Shown here piece after piece: positions 8,922 through 17,886 of a stretch of 64,000 bases of DNA. Source of the DNA: Virgisporangium ochraceum. Lineage in GTDB: Bacteria; Actinomycetota; Actinomycetes; Mycobacteriales; Micromonosporaceae. The notes below the pieces were generated by a model. The model saw only the letters and a program-made list of their open reading frames with translations. It was not told the origin of the DNA and searched no databases. The stretch spans positions 1-64,000 of the forward strand of contig NZ_BOPH01000036.1 in the NCBI RefSeq assembly GCF_016863655.1, in the 5' to 3' direction. A program made the position numbers and the translations under genes. How positions within the stretch are numbered: the first letter of the stretch is position 1; each line of letters opens with the position of its first letter.

Positions 8922-11900
8922 CAGAGTGAGATCCGCTTTCCGTCCTCGAGGGCCCGGACGAGCGCGCTGCGCAGGGCGGCCAGGTACGGCGGGATGTCGT
9001 CCTCGGTCTCGATGACCCCGCTGACACCGGACGGCGAGATGGTCCTGATCGACACGGTCTGCTTCGGCGCCGGCGCGTCGTCGGCACCGCCCTGCCGCGA
9101 GGCGGCGAGCTCGTCGAGCAGGCCGGGGTAGACGGTCTCCTCGAAGCCCGCCCTCAGCTCGCGGATGAGGGCGATCTGGGTCTCGGCGCTGACGCGTGCC
9201 GTCGCCCGGTCGACCGTGCCGATCACGCTGTTCCGGGCCGCGTCGGTCGCGTCGGCGTAGAAGGCGCTCGCCTGGAGCTCACCCTTGCGGCCCTCGATCG
9301 CGGTGACGGCGTCGGCCCGGTTCGAGGCCACCAGCTCCTCGATCCGGGCGCGCAGCCGGGTGGATGCCTGCTTGAGCTGGGCCATCCGGTTGCCCCGGAA
9401 CGCGTTCGGGTCCTCCAGCGCGCTCCGGACGGCCGCGTCGTCGCCGGGCGGCAGGTAGCCGAGGTTGCCGCTGTGACGGGTCAGCAGGTCGGCGGCCTCG
9501 TCGTAGATGACGCGCTGCCCGCCGCTCAGGAACGCCTGGATCGGGTCGATGACGTTCTCCTTGGCGTCGAGCAGCGCGTCGCCGAGGTCGAAGGCGGTCA
9601 GGTACCAGTCGTCGGGCCTGCCGACCACCCGGTCGAGCAGCCCGATCGGGTCGGAGAGCTGGGAGACGAAGGCGTACCTGGTGCCCGCGACGGTGGCTCT
9701 CAGCTCGTCGCGCTTGCTCGCGAGCTTCTCGGCACCGTGCCGCGCGAGCTCCAGCGGATCCGTCGGGGCGTGGGACTCGTCGAAGAAGTCGGTGCAGAAC
9801 GCGCGGAAGGCGGCGACCCTGCGCTCGTCGAACGTCTTCTGCGGGGCCACGACCGTGTGCGCGTGCTTCTGGGTGTTGCGCAGCGCGGCCGGGACCTCGG
9901 AGCGCTTGAGCACGTTGCCGTCGACCGTCAGCGTCACCTTCGACGTCCCGACCAGGAAGGCGATCAGGACCTCGATCGAGGCGAGGTCCCAGCCGTAGGG
10001 CTTGGCCTGGAAGCCGTCGACGATGGTCCGGACCGTGACCTGCTCCCCGAACCCCTCCTTGCGGATGACGAAGGACAGGACCTCCTCGGCGGGAAGGGTG
10101 GTCAGGGCGCCGGCGTCGAACAGGCCGCCGTCGGGGTTCGCGGCGGAGGCGATCTGCTGCTCGCTGAAGGTGACGCCGCCGAGCAGCTTGAGCTGGGTGT
10201 AGGTGCGGCTGACGAGCGTCTGGAAGCCGTCGGTCACCCGGGCCAGGGCGTCCTGGGAGCTGGAGGTGATGTCCGCGGCGTTGATGACCAGGCTGGCCCT
10301 GCCGACCGAGGCGCGCACCCGCTGGATGAGCTCCTTCTCCCGGTCGATGTTCTGCGCGCCCTTGGAGCGCAGGATCTGATCCTCGATCGCGGAGATCGAG
10401 CTGCTCTGCTTGCGCTTGATGTACTTCTCGGTCTTGATCAGCAGCCGCAGGTCCGACAGCACCCGGGCGTCCGGGTCGAGGATGACGCGCAGCTCGTCCT
10501 TGCCCGCGCTGTGCATGCGGATCTCGTCCGGCGAGTACGGGTACTCCGGCGAGATGAAGTGGATCGCCAGCTCACGCTGGGTGCCGTGGGCCTGGTCGTC
10601 GAGCTTGAAGCCGAACGCGAGGTCCTGCCCGTTCCTGGCGTAGCGGATCTTGTTGGTTCTGATGACGTCGCCGGACAGGATCTTGAACAGGCGGGTGCTG
10701 ACCTCGGAGTCGTCGTCGATCTCGACGTTCTTGATCTCCTCCTCGATGACCTGTTCCTCATTGGTCAGGTACTCGTACGCGTTGCCGTTGCGCTGGACGT
10801 AGGTCTGCGACTCCAGCAGCGTCAGCGCCTCCTTCACCCGGTCGGACAGCGCGGGGAGGTCGAGGCCGAAGCGGTCGTAGACGAGCACCGTCAGGTTGCG
10901 CGGGGTCGCCTGGAAGCCCTCGATGTACTTGACGAGGAAGAGCGCCTTGAGGAGCCGGACCGCCAGCGGGTTGTCGAGGTTGCGCTCGGCGACGTCGATC
11001 GAACGCTGGGCGGCGGACTTCAGCGAGGCGCGGATGCCGGCGAACATGCTGTCGAAGGTCGCGAGCCGGCCGACCTCGACGTCGCCGAGGTCCTTGGCGA
11101 CCTGCTGCACGACGCCGAGCATGGAGCGCTCACCGACCGAGCTGTTGCGGCCCTCGAAGACGTTGTGGTCGGAGATCCCCTCGATCGCGGCCTGGAAGAG
11201 CGGGAACTGGTAGCTGACGAACGGGTAGGTCCCGACGAAGTGCGCCCCGTCGGTGTAGTTGCGGTAGGTCTTGGCTCCGTCGACGAAGTCGAACAGCGTC
11301 TTGAAGTTGGCGCTCTGCTCCGCGTGAATCGTGTTCAGCACGGCCACCCCCGCCTCGTTCTTCTCCAGCAGGCGCTTGCGGATGACCTCCTCGACGTCGG
11401 CGCTGGTGAGCTTCACGCGGGTCTTGAACCGGGCCTGGATCTTCGAGAAGTCGTTGCCCTGCTGCCGGGTCCGGTCGCCGATGACCCTCTCCATGTCCTC
11501 CTGGGAGGTGACGAACACCCACGAGCGGCCGCCGCACCGGGTGTTGAGCGACTCCGCGATCGTCTGCAGGTTGAGCATGAGCCTGGTGTCCGAGCCGATG
11601 AACTGGCCGACCTCGTCGACGAAGAAGTTCAGGCGGACGTTCGGGTCGTCCTGCTTGTCGAGCCAGGTCCTGACCTCGTCGGCGAAGTCCTCGATCGAGA
11701 CGGAGTACGAGGCGCTGTACTGCCTGATGATGCCGTCGGCCGGCGCGCCGTTCACCTCGGCGAAGGCGCTGTCGATGCTCGGGCCTTCCAGAGCGCTCTG
11801 TTCGCGTCCCTGCGACCACGGAATGCCGGCGATGCGCTCGAACGCCTCCCTGAACGCCCGGTACTGGCCGCGGTTGTCCAGGTCGCGCTCGAAGCGGGCG

Positions 11901-12385
11901 ACGTGTCCCTGGTTGCCGTAGTAACCGCGGCTCTCGTCGAAGACCTTGACGAACACCCTCAGCAGGGCGTCGGTCTGGTCCTTGCTGATCAGGGTGGCCT
12001 TCTGGTCGATGTTGAACAGCAGGCTGCGGGCCGGGATGCGGTCGGCCTTGTCGAGCAGGCCGGGCAGGAACGCGTCCGGCGTCTTGGCCCGGAAGCTGTC
12101 GGAGACGTCGCGGCGCGGGTGGGCCTGGCCCTCGACGTCGCCCAGCAGGTGGGCGAGCATCTTGAGCATGTGCGACTTGCCGGAGCCGAAGAAGCCGGAG
12201 ATCCACACGCCGTTGGCGTTGGTGTAGGACGTGTACTCCTCGAGGAGGAGCTCCAGCCCTTTGGCGGCCTCGTTCGTCAGGACGTACTCGTCGACCTCGG
12301 TGCCGAGGTGCGAGGCGTCGTCGGCCTTGATGACGCCCTCGATCGGACGCTGGATGTCCTTGGCGAAGATCTCGCTGAGCCGCAT
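8921..12385 (-). CDS. brxC: BrxC, large BREX P-loop ATPase
   Basis: About 1154 residues with a Walker A motif GFFGSGKS near residues 64-71, and the MRLSEIFAKDI beginning typical of BrxC. The family is a large ATPase at the centre of the BREX complex. Two starts are possible: a GTG at 12394 overlapping the brxB stop (GTGA), and this ATG nine bases later. I prefer the ATG because the AGGAGG in the end of brxB sits 10 nt from it but only 1 nt from the GTG. brxB lies directly upstream and pglX overlaps the stop codon. Confidence 0.95.
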   Translation of the reverse strand: MRLSEIFAKDIQRPIEGVIKADDASHLGTEVDEYVLTNEAAKGLELLLEEYTSYTNANGVWISGFFGSGKSHMLKMLAHLLGDVEGQAHPRRDVSDSFRAKTPDAFLPGLLDKADRIPARSLLFNIDQKATLISKDQTDALLRVFVKVFDESRGYYGNQGHVARFERDLDNRGQYRAFREAFERIAGIPWSQGREQSALEGPSIDSAFAEVNGAPADGIIRQYSASYSVSIEDFADEVRTWLDKQDDPNVRLNFFVDEVGQFIGSDTRLMLNLQTIAESLNTRCGGRSWVFVTSQEDMERVIGDRTRQQGNDFSKIQARFKTRVKLTSADVEEVIRKRLLEKNEAGVAVLNTIHAEQSANFKTLFDFVDGAKTYRNYTDGAHFVGTYPFVSYQFPLFQAAIEGISDHNVFEGRNSSVGERSMLGVVQQVAKDLGDVEVGRLATFDSMFAGIRASLKSAAQRSIDVAERNLDNPLAVRLLKALFLVKYIEGFQATPRNLTVLVYDRFGLDLPALSDRVKEALTLLESQTYVQRNGNAYEYLTNEEQVIEEEIKNVEIDDDSEVSTRLFKILSGDVIRTNKIRYARNGQDLAFGFKLDDQAHGTQRELAIHFISPEYPYSPDEIRMHSAGKDELRVILDPDARVLSDLRLLIKTEKYIKRKQSSSISAIEDQILRSKGAQNIDREKELIQRVRASVGRASLVINAADITSSSQDALARVTDGFQTLVSRTYTQLKLLGGVTFSEQQIASAANPDGGLFDAGALTTLPAEEVLSFVIRKEGFGEQVTVRTIVDGFQAKPYGWDLASIEVLIAFLVGTSKVTLTVDGNVLKRSEVPAALRNTQKHAHTVVAPQKTFDERRVAAFRAFCTDFFDESHAPTDPLELARHGAEKLASKRDELRATVAGTRYAFVSQLSDPIGLLDRVVGRPDDWYLTAFDLGDALLDAKENVIDPIQAFLSGGQRVIYDEAADLLTRHSGNLGYLPPGDDAAVRSALEDPNAFRGNRMAQLKQASTRLRARIEELVASNRADAVTAIEGRKGELQASAFYADATDAARNSVIGTVDRATARVSAETQIALIRELRAGFEETVYPGLLDELAASRQGGADDAPAPKQTVSIRTISPSGVSGVIETEDDIPPYLAALRSALVRALEDGKRISL

Positions 12386-12390
12386 CCCGC

Positions 12391-12987
12391 TCACGCCTCC
12401 TGTTCCAGGATGTTCTTGGCCCGGTAGTACTGGTCGTCCTTGAGCCGACCGAACAACACCAGCGACGAGCCCAACGTGTCGGACTGCTCGTAGCGGCCGG
12501 GGAAGAACAGGAGCATCGGCCTGTCCTTCACCACCGACTGCAGGTTGTTCAGCACGTTGTGCGAGCGGATGTACGGGAACACCTCACCGATCCCGGTGAG
12601 GAAGAAGATGTCGAAGTCGCCACCGAGCCGGTCGCGGATCGCCGGGGCGATGTGCAGCTGCGGGTCGAGCATTCCCTGGAGCATCTCGCGGAAGTCGGTC
12701 CGGTCCATCTCCGGCTCGGCGGCCAGCACCCGGTCCCAGACCCCCCGCTCCCTCAGCATCTCGACCGACAGGTCGTAGAGGTTGATCTCGAAGACGGTGA
12801 CGCCCGCGTTCGACAGCCGGTTCTTGATCCGCTTCTTGGCCGCGGCCACGGCGAGGGCGTGCTCCGGCGCATACGGGTAGATGAAGAACGGAACCTCGTT
12901 GCCGAGGCCCTCCATCCGCAGGAAACGCCTGCCGCTGAGCACCGTGAACAGATGCTCCTCCTGTTCGTGCAGGGTCTTCGGGATCAC
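12391..12987 (-). CDS. brxB: BrxB, DUF1788 BREX protein
   Basis: 198 residues with the DUF1788 pattern of BrxB: an N-terminal helical stretch, then FFIYPYAPE and later FDIFFLTGIGEVFPYIRSHNVLNNL and MLLFFPG. The GTG start overlaps the brxA TGA (GTGA), typical of translational coupling. The open frame extends far upstream, but that part is antisense-quality sequence inside brxA. BrxB is a small conserved type 1 BREX component of unresolved biochemical function. Confidence 0.93.
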   Translation of the reverse strand: MIPKTLHEQEEHLFTVLSGRRFLRMEGLGNEVPFFIYPYAPEHALAVAAAKKRIKNRLSNAGVTVFEINLYDLSVEMLRERGVWDRVLAAEPEMDRTDFREMLQGMLDPQLHIAPAIRDRLGGDFDIFFLTGIGEVFPYIRSHNVLNNLQSVVKDRPMLLFFPGRYEQSDTLGSSLVLFGRLKDDQYYRAKNILEQEA

Positions 12988-13691
12988 CGTACGGGCCCCT
13001 CGGTCAGCCGGGTCGGGAAGTACCGCAGGTCGCTCGGCGTGCGGGCGGTCAGTACCGCGGCGACGGGATCGGACAGCACGACAGGCATGATGAGCCCTGC
13101 CTCTGACAAAAGTTCGGCCTCCTGCAGCATCCTGAAGACGTTCGACCGCAGCTTCCGCAGCGTCGACTCCGTGACCTGGGCCAGTTCCTCGTGCCACAAC
13201 GCCTTCGCCCGGACGAAGGTGTCGAAGTCCTCGTGCCGCAGCGTCGAGGCGAGGAGCAGGAACCGCTCCCGCAGGACCTCCTCGGCGAACTCTCCGATGA
13301 GCTCGTACCGGCGACAGGCGGCGGCCCACATGAGGTGGGCCCGCTCAGACGCGGTCGCCTCCACGAGCAGCCCGATCTCGTCGTCGGCCAGGGCCGACAG
13401 GCGCTTCACGGTCTCGCGGACCAGGCGGACCCCCGTGCTGCTGGTCCGCGCCTGCAGAAGATTTCGCGCGACGGCCTCGTCCCGGACCCGCTCCCAGTCG
13501 CGCCGCTCCACGAACACGGGCGCGAGCAGCGCCGCCTCACGCGCGAGGAGAGCGCCCGTCGTGAACGACAGCGCATAGCGCCGGGGCACCGCCGCCAGTG
13601 CGTCGTCCATCCGCTCCGGACCCACTCGTCGACCTCGCTCGCTTGGAACTTCCACAGCCGACCCGTCGGCGGACAGCCAGGGGTCGGACAC
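12984..13691 (-). CDS. brxA: BrxA, DUF1819 BREX protein
   Basis: 235 residues. YALSFTTGALLAREAALLA begins the DUF1819 domain that defines BrxA, a small helical protein with DNA-binding properties in characterised systems. I chose the GTG at 13691 because GGAGG lies 8 nt upstream; an internal ATG (residue 28, just before the conserved domain) is the alternative and has a weaker site. First of the six BREX genes, 51 bp downstream of the NB-ARC/TPR gene on the same strand. Confidence 0.93.
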   Translation of the reverse strand: MSDPWLSADGSAVEVPSERGRRVGPERMDDALAAVPRRYALSFTTGALLAREAALLAPVFVERRDWERVRDEAVARNLLQARTSSTGVRLVRETVKRLSALADDEIGLLVEATASERAHLMWAAACRRYELIGEFAEEVLRERFLLLASTLRHEDFDTFVRAKALWHEELAQVTESTLRKLRSNVFRMLQEAELLSEAGLIMPVVLSDPVAAVLTARTPSDLRYFPTRLTEGPVR

Positions 13692-13742
13692 GGGGACAGC
13701 CTCCAGCGGGCGGAACGGGATCGTCGCGGTCGACGGTGGATA

Positions 13743-16310
13743 CTACCGAGCGAAGCCGGGGCTGACCGGGTTTCGCGTGGTCTCTCCGGGTTGAACGCCG
13801 CCAGCTGCCTCCCGCCAGTGGGCGATGTTGTTGCGGGTGATGAGGGCGTCCGGGTGATCGGGCCCGAGGACCCGCAGCTGGTCGGCCAGCAGGTCCTGGA
13901 ACGAGGCGGCGGCGCCGGCCGGGTCGCCGGCCTTTCCCTGCCAGTAAGCGATGTTGTTGCGGGTGGTGAGGGTGTCGGGGTGGTCATGTCCGAGGACACG
14001 CAGCTGGTCGGCCAGCAGGTCTTCGAGGGCGGTGGCGGCCCTGGCCGGGTCGCCGGCCTTTCCGTGCCAGTGGGCGATGTTGTTGCGGGTGGTGAGGGTG
14101 TCGGGGTGGTCGGGGCCGAGGACGCGCAGCCGGTCGGTGAGCAGGTCCTGGAACGCGGCCGCGGCTCCCGCCGGGTCGCCGGCGTGCCCACGCCAGGAGG
14201 CGATGTTGTTGCGGGTCGTGAGGGTACCGGGATGATCGGGGCCGAGGACGCGGAGCCGGTCGGTCAGCAGGTCCTGGAAAGCTTCGGCGGCGCTCGCCGG
14301 GTTGCCGGCGTGTCCGCGCCAGGACGCGATGTTGTTGCGCGTGGTGAGGGTGTCGGGGTGGTCGGGGCCGAGGACGCGGAGCCGGTCGTCGAGCAGGTCC
14401 TGGAACGCGGCCGCGGCCCCCGCCGGGTCGCCGGCGTGCCCGCGCCAGTAGGCCAGGTTGTTGCGGGTCGTGAGGGTGTCGGGGTGGTCGGGGCCGAGGA
14501 CGCGGAGCCGGTCGTCGAGCAGGTCCTGGAACGCGGTGGCGGCTCCCGCCGGGTCGCCCGCCTCTCCGCGCCAGTAGGCGAGGTTGGCGCGCGTGGTGAA
14601 GGTGTCGGGGTGGTCGGGGCCGAGGACGTGCAGCCGGTCGGCGAGCAGGTTCTGGAAGGCGGTGGCGGCTCCGACCGGGTCGCCGGCGTGCCCGCGCCAG
14701 GACGCGAGGTTGCTGCGGGTCGTGAGCGTGTCGGGATGGTCCGGGCCCAGAACCCTCAGCTGATCGGTGAGCAGGTCCTGGAATGCGGTGGCGGCGCCAG
14801 CCGGGTCGCCGGCGTGCCCGCGCCAGGACGCGATGTTGTTGCGCGTGGTCAGGATGTCGGGGTGGTCGGGACCGAGGTGGTCGACGGCTGTCCCGTGAAG
14901 GTCGGCGAAGTAATCGATGGCCGCGCCGACCTGGCCTGTCTCCCCGAGACTGTTCCCCGCCCGGAACAGGGCGACGTGCCCTCCATCGGAGTCGGTCCAC
15001 AGCAGGCGGCCGGCGACGCGACGCAGGTACGCGGTGTTGGACCGGAGTGCCTGCGCGTGACCGGCGTCGCGTTCGATGCGGGGCCACGTCTGGACGAGCG
15101 CGTCGGCGGTGGCGCGCGACACCGTAGCCCTGCGGTCGACGTCGCACGCTTCCCGGACCGCGCGCTGTACGAGCGCGTGGACGCGGACGCTGTCCGCGTC
15201 GTCTTCGATGTCGACCAGGTTGAACTGGTGTAGGAGCTGCAGCCCTTCGTCGACGTCGTCGGCGTCGACCTCGCGGCCGAGGCGGCCGCCGACGTGGTCG
15301 GTGAGCGCGGCCGTGGCGAACAGTCCGGCCGGAATCCCGTTCGGGTCGAGCAGGGCGGCGACCTCGAGCAGCGGCCGGGCGACGCCGACCGGGCGCAGGC
15401 TGTTGGCGCGGTCGATGGAGAGTCGCCAGGTGGCGGCGACCGTCTCCTGGTGCTGATCGGGGAGCGCGGCCGGTGCGAGATCAGCGAGCAGGCGCCGTTG
15501 GTCGGCGAGTTTGTCCCGGTACCGGGCACACGTCATGCGGGCACGCTGGCTGCGGATGTAGGCCGCGGCCTGTGCCAGCGCGAGGGGAAGGTGTCCGAGA
15601 TCGTCGGCCAGCTCGGCGGCCCGGTCGAGCCGGTCCGGTTGGTCGCCGAGCTTGTCACGCAGGTACCCGAGGGACTCGGTCGGAGTGAACACGTCGACGT
15701 CGACCAGCTCCCGGCCGTCGAGCATGACGGGGTCGCGGCGGCGGGTGGTCACCACCGTCCGTCCGGTCGGCGCGTCCGGCGGCCAGAGGCCGGCCAGGTC
15801 GTTGGGGTCGGCCAGGTCGTCGAGGACGATCAACCAGCGCCTGCCGTGCCGCTCCGCCGCCCACGCGAGGAAGCGCCCGGCCGAGCTCTCCTGGTCGGGG
15901 TCGTCGAGCCCGGTCACCTTCCGGGCCGCCTCGGAGTACGCGCTGACGATGCTGGTCCGCGACGTCGCCGTCACCCACACGAGAAGGTCGACGTCCTTGC
16001 CGGCCCAACGGCGATGGGCCAGGGCGGCGGCGAGCTGCGTCTTGCCGACACCGCCCATGCCGGCGATCACCTGGCAGACCACCACAGTTCCGGGCGTACC
16101 GGTGGCGTCGGCGAGCTTCCGGTCGGCCGGTCGGTTCTGCCGTGAGTCGGCCAGCGGCGGCAGCACCCCGGCCATGCAGGGCCAGGTGACGGGCGCCCGG
16201 CCGCCGAAGTAGTTCCGCTGGACGTTGCCCCTGCCGAACTGGGGGCCCTGCGCCGCGCGCGCGTCGATCGACGATGCGTCGTCCGGGTCGGGAGAACGCG
16301 TTGTGGTCAC
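13743..16310 (-). CDS. NB-ARC/TPR STAND ATPase upstream of BREX
   Basis: 855 residues from a GTG start. The N-terminus has the motif GPQFGRGNVQRNYFGG, like the short tails seen in actinobacterial effector-associated STAND proteins. The NB-ARC domain follows with Walker A GMGGVGKT (84-91), Walker B LIVLDDL (160-166) and a GLPLAL-like segment (HLPLALAQAA). Residues about 461-838 are nine near-identical 42-residue TPR units (core VLGPDHPDTLTTRNN). STAND proteins act as sensors that oligomerise on ligand binding; several are antiphage. It lies 51 bp before brxA on the same strand, so it may be the first gene of the defence operon. A regulatory rather than effector role is equally possible. Confidence 0.88.
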   Translation of the reverse strand: MTTTRSPDPDDASSIDARAAQGPQFGRGNVQRNYFGGRAPVTWPCMAGVLPPLADSRQNRPADRKLADATGTPGTVVVCQVIAGMGGVGKTQLAAALAHRRWAGKDVDLLVWVTATSRTSIVSAYSEAARKVTGLDDPDQESSAGRFLAWAAERHGRRWLIVLDDLADPNDLAGLWPPDAPTGRTVVTTRRRDPVMLDGRELVDVDVFTPTESLGYLRDKLGDQPDRLDRAAELADDLGHLPLALAQAAAYIRSQRARMTCARYRDKLADQRRLLADLAPAALPDQHQETVAATWRLSIDRANSLRPVGVARPLLEVAALLDPNGIPAGLFATAALTDHVGGRLGREVDADDVDEGLQLLHQFNLVDIEDDADSVRVHALVQRAVREACDVDRRATVSRATADALVQTWPRIERDAGHAQALRSNTAYLRRVAGRLLWTDSDGGHVALFRAGNSLGETGQVGAAIDYFADLHGTAVDHLGPDHPDILTTRNNIASWRGHAGDPAGAATAFQDLLTDQLRVLGPDHPDTLTTRSNLASWRGHAGDPVGAATAFQNLLADRLHVLGPDHPDTFTTRANLAYWRGEAGDPAGAATAFQDLLDDRLRVLGPDHPDTLTTRNNLAYWRGHAGDPAGAAAAFQDLLDDRLRVLGPDHPDTLTTRNNIASWRGHAGNPASAAEAFQDLLTDRLRVLGPDHPGTLTTRNNIASWRGHAGDPAGAAAAFQDLLTDRLRVLGPDHPDTLTTRNNIAHWHGKAGDPARAATALEDLLADQLRVLGHDHPDTLTTRNNIAYWQGKAGDPAGAAASFQDLLADQLRVLGPDHPDALITRNNIAHWREAAGGVQPGETTRNPVSPGFAR
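13797..14930. repeat. Nine tandem 126-bp units encoding TPR repeats
   Basis: Nine in-frame units of 126 bp (42 codons) follow each other without spacers inside the STAND gene. Neighbouring units are highly similar at the nucleotide level, including synonymous positions: for example the run reading GGGTGTCGGGGTGGTCGG recurs in most units. That argues for recent unit duplication or gene conversion rather than old divergence. It is a coding repeat, not a CRISPR array, because there are no unique spacers. Confidence 0.93.
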
Positions 16311-16524
16311 CGATCCGAACGCCCTTCGAGGTGCTACCCGACGCCGACGCTCGATTCTCGCAACCGACGGTCACCGCCGCAGTGCGATGAATGTCTGTTT
16401 CAGGACCCCGGACGACCACCGGCGGGTGAGCACCCGGACGCGTTCCGCTGACCGTCCGGCCGATGCGTGCGCTCGGGCAGCAGTGTGACCCACGGTGCAC
16501 AGGGCCCGTGTTAGCGTCGCGTCC

Positions 16525-17154
16525 ATGCGGCTGGCAGTGATCGGCGCCGCTGGCCGGATCGGCAGCCGGATCGTCACGGAGGCCCGTGGCCGCGGCCACG
16601 AGGTGACCTCCGTGGTCCGGACGGGCGGCGATGCCGACCACGTCGTCGTGGCGGACGTGTTCGATCCGTCCGCGGTCGCGGCCGCGGTGGCCGGAGCCGA
16701 CGTCGTGGTGAACGCGGCCGGGCACGCCGCCCAGCTCGACGACGCGGGGTTCTACGTCCGGGCGGCCCGGTCGGTCGTGGCCGCGCTGCGGACGCTCGAC
16801 CCGCCACCGCGGCTCATCGTCGTCGGTGGCTTCGGCAGCCTGCGCGACCCCGCCGGCGGGCAGTACGCCGACCGGCCCGGCCTGCCCGTACAGGCCGCGC
16901 CGGAGATCGTCGGCCAACGCGACGCACTGACCTACTACCGCGACGTCGAAGACCTTTACTGGACCTATGTGAGCCCGCCACCCGGCGGCATCGCGCCCGG
17001 CGAGCGCACCGGCACGTTCCAGCTCGCGCGCGACACGATCGGCGACCGCGAGGTGAGCTCGACGCTGGTCTCCATGGAGGACTACGCGATCGCCGTGGTC
17101 GACGAGGCGGTGCACGCGCGGCACCCGCACGCCTGCGTCGTCGTCATGGGATGA
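16525..17154 (+). CDS. NAD(P)H-binding, NmrA/YwnB-like oxidoreductase
   Basis: 209 residues starting MRLAVIGAAGRIGSRIV, a Rossmann nucleotide-binding glycine motif (GAAGRIG) at residues 7-13. Later features (ADVVVNAAG, PPRLIVVGGFGSL, WTYVSPP) fit the NAD(P)H-binding family of atypical short-chain dehydrogenases. The substrate cannot be told. I start at the ATG where homology begins; an upstream in-frame codon adds ten residues without support. It is divergent from the STAND gene across a 214-bp gap and is followed 51 bp later by a classical SDR, possibly one transcript. Confidence 0.85.
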   Translation: MRLAVIGAAGRIGSRIVTEARGRGHEVTSVVRTGGDADHVVVADVFDPSAVAAAVAGADVVVNAAGHAAQLDDAGFYVRAARSVVAALRTLDPPPRLIVVGGFGSLRDPAGGQYADRPGLPVQAAPEIVGQRDALTYYRDVEDLYWTYVSPPPGGIAPGERTGTFQLARDTIGDREVSSTLVSMEDYAIAVVDEAVHARHPHACVVVMG

Positions 17155-17205
17155 CGACGGAGTCACCGGCGGTGAGCCGGAAAGCGGGAAAGGGACCGAC
17201 GGAGC

Positions 17206-17886
17206 GTGATCGTACTGGTGACGGGCGGCAACCGGGGTATCGGGCACGAGGTGTGCCGCCAGTTCGCGGCGCGTGGCGACACCGTCGTGCTCACCGCCCG
17301 CTCGACGGCGGCGGCAACCGACGCGGCGGCCGCGATCCCGGGCGAGGTCCATCCGCTCTGCCTCGACGTGACCGTCGAAGCGGACGTCGTGCGGGTGGCC
17401 GGAACCGTCATCGAGCGGTACGGGTACGTCGACGCGCTGGTGAACAACGCCGCGATCCTCTACGACACGTGGCAGCACGCGCCCGACGCCGACCTCGACC
17501 AGGTGCGGCAGGCCGCCGAGACCAACCTGTACGGGCCCTGGCGGCTGGTGCAGGCGCTGCTGCCGGCCCTGCGGGCCAGCGCGCATCCGCGGGTCGTCAA
17601 CGTGAGCAGCGAGGCGGCGTCGTTCGCCTCCATGGGTGGCGCCACGCCGGCGTACACCGCGTCGAAGGTCGGGCTGAACGCGTTGACCCGCATGCTCGCC
17701 GCCGACCTGCGCGGCGACGGCATCCTCGTCAACGCCGTGTGCCCCGGCTGGGTCGCCACCGACATGGGCGGCGCCGGCGGGCGTCCGGTCGGGGAGGGCG
17801 CGCGCGGCATCGTATGGGCGGCGGGTCTTCCCGACGACGGCCCGACCGGCGGCTTCTTCCGCGACGGTCACCCCCTGCCCTGGTAA
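17206..17886 (+). CDS. Short-chain dehydrogenase/reductase
   Basis: 226 residues from a GTG start. Classical SDR signatures are present: cofactor motif TGGNRGIG at 6-13, NNAA (about 84-87), catalytic Ser in VVNVSS and the YTASK catalytic Tyr/Lys. The C-terminal region is short but contains the usual VCPGWVATDMGG. It probably reduces or oxidises a small carbonyl or alcohol with NAD(P); the substrate is not predictable. The last 19 bases overlap the end of the convergent P-loop kinase gene. Confidence 0.9.
   Translation: MIVLVTGGNRGIGHEVCRQFAARGDTVVLTARSTAAATDAAAAIPGEVHPLCLDVTVEADVVRVAGTVIERYGYVDALVNNAAILYDTWQHAPDADLDQVRQAAETNLYGPWRLVQALLPALRASAHPRVVNVSSEAASFASMGGATPAYTASKVGLNALTRMLAADLRGDGILVNAVCPGWVATDMGGAGGRPVGEGARGIVWAAGLPDDGPTGGFFRDGHPLPW

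Noticed and set aside
5376..9131. Very long plus-strand open frame antisense to pglX
   Set aside because: High-G+C antisense artefact: no protein motifs, while the minus strand has complete methyltransferase motifs and operon-style overlaps.
9473..12427. Long plus-strand open frame antisense to brxC
   Set aside because: Composition-driven; rich in Arg, Val, Asp and Gln with no domain, and the opposite strand encodes the full BrxC ATPase.
12988..13329. N-terminal extension of brxB
   Set aside because: The extension lies inside brxA in another frame and has no DUF1788 similarity; the coupled GTG at 12987 is a better start.
13797..14930. Regular repeats that could suggest a CRISPR array
   Set aside because: Units are contiguous, 126 bp, in frame and have no unique spacers; they encode TPRs.
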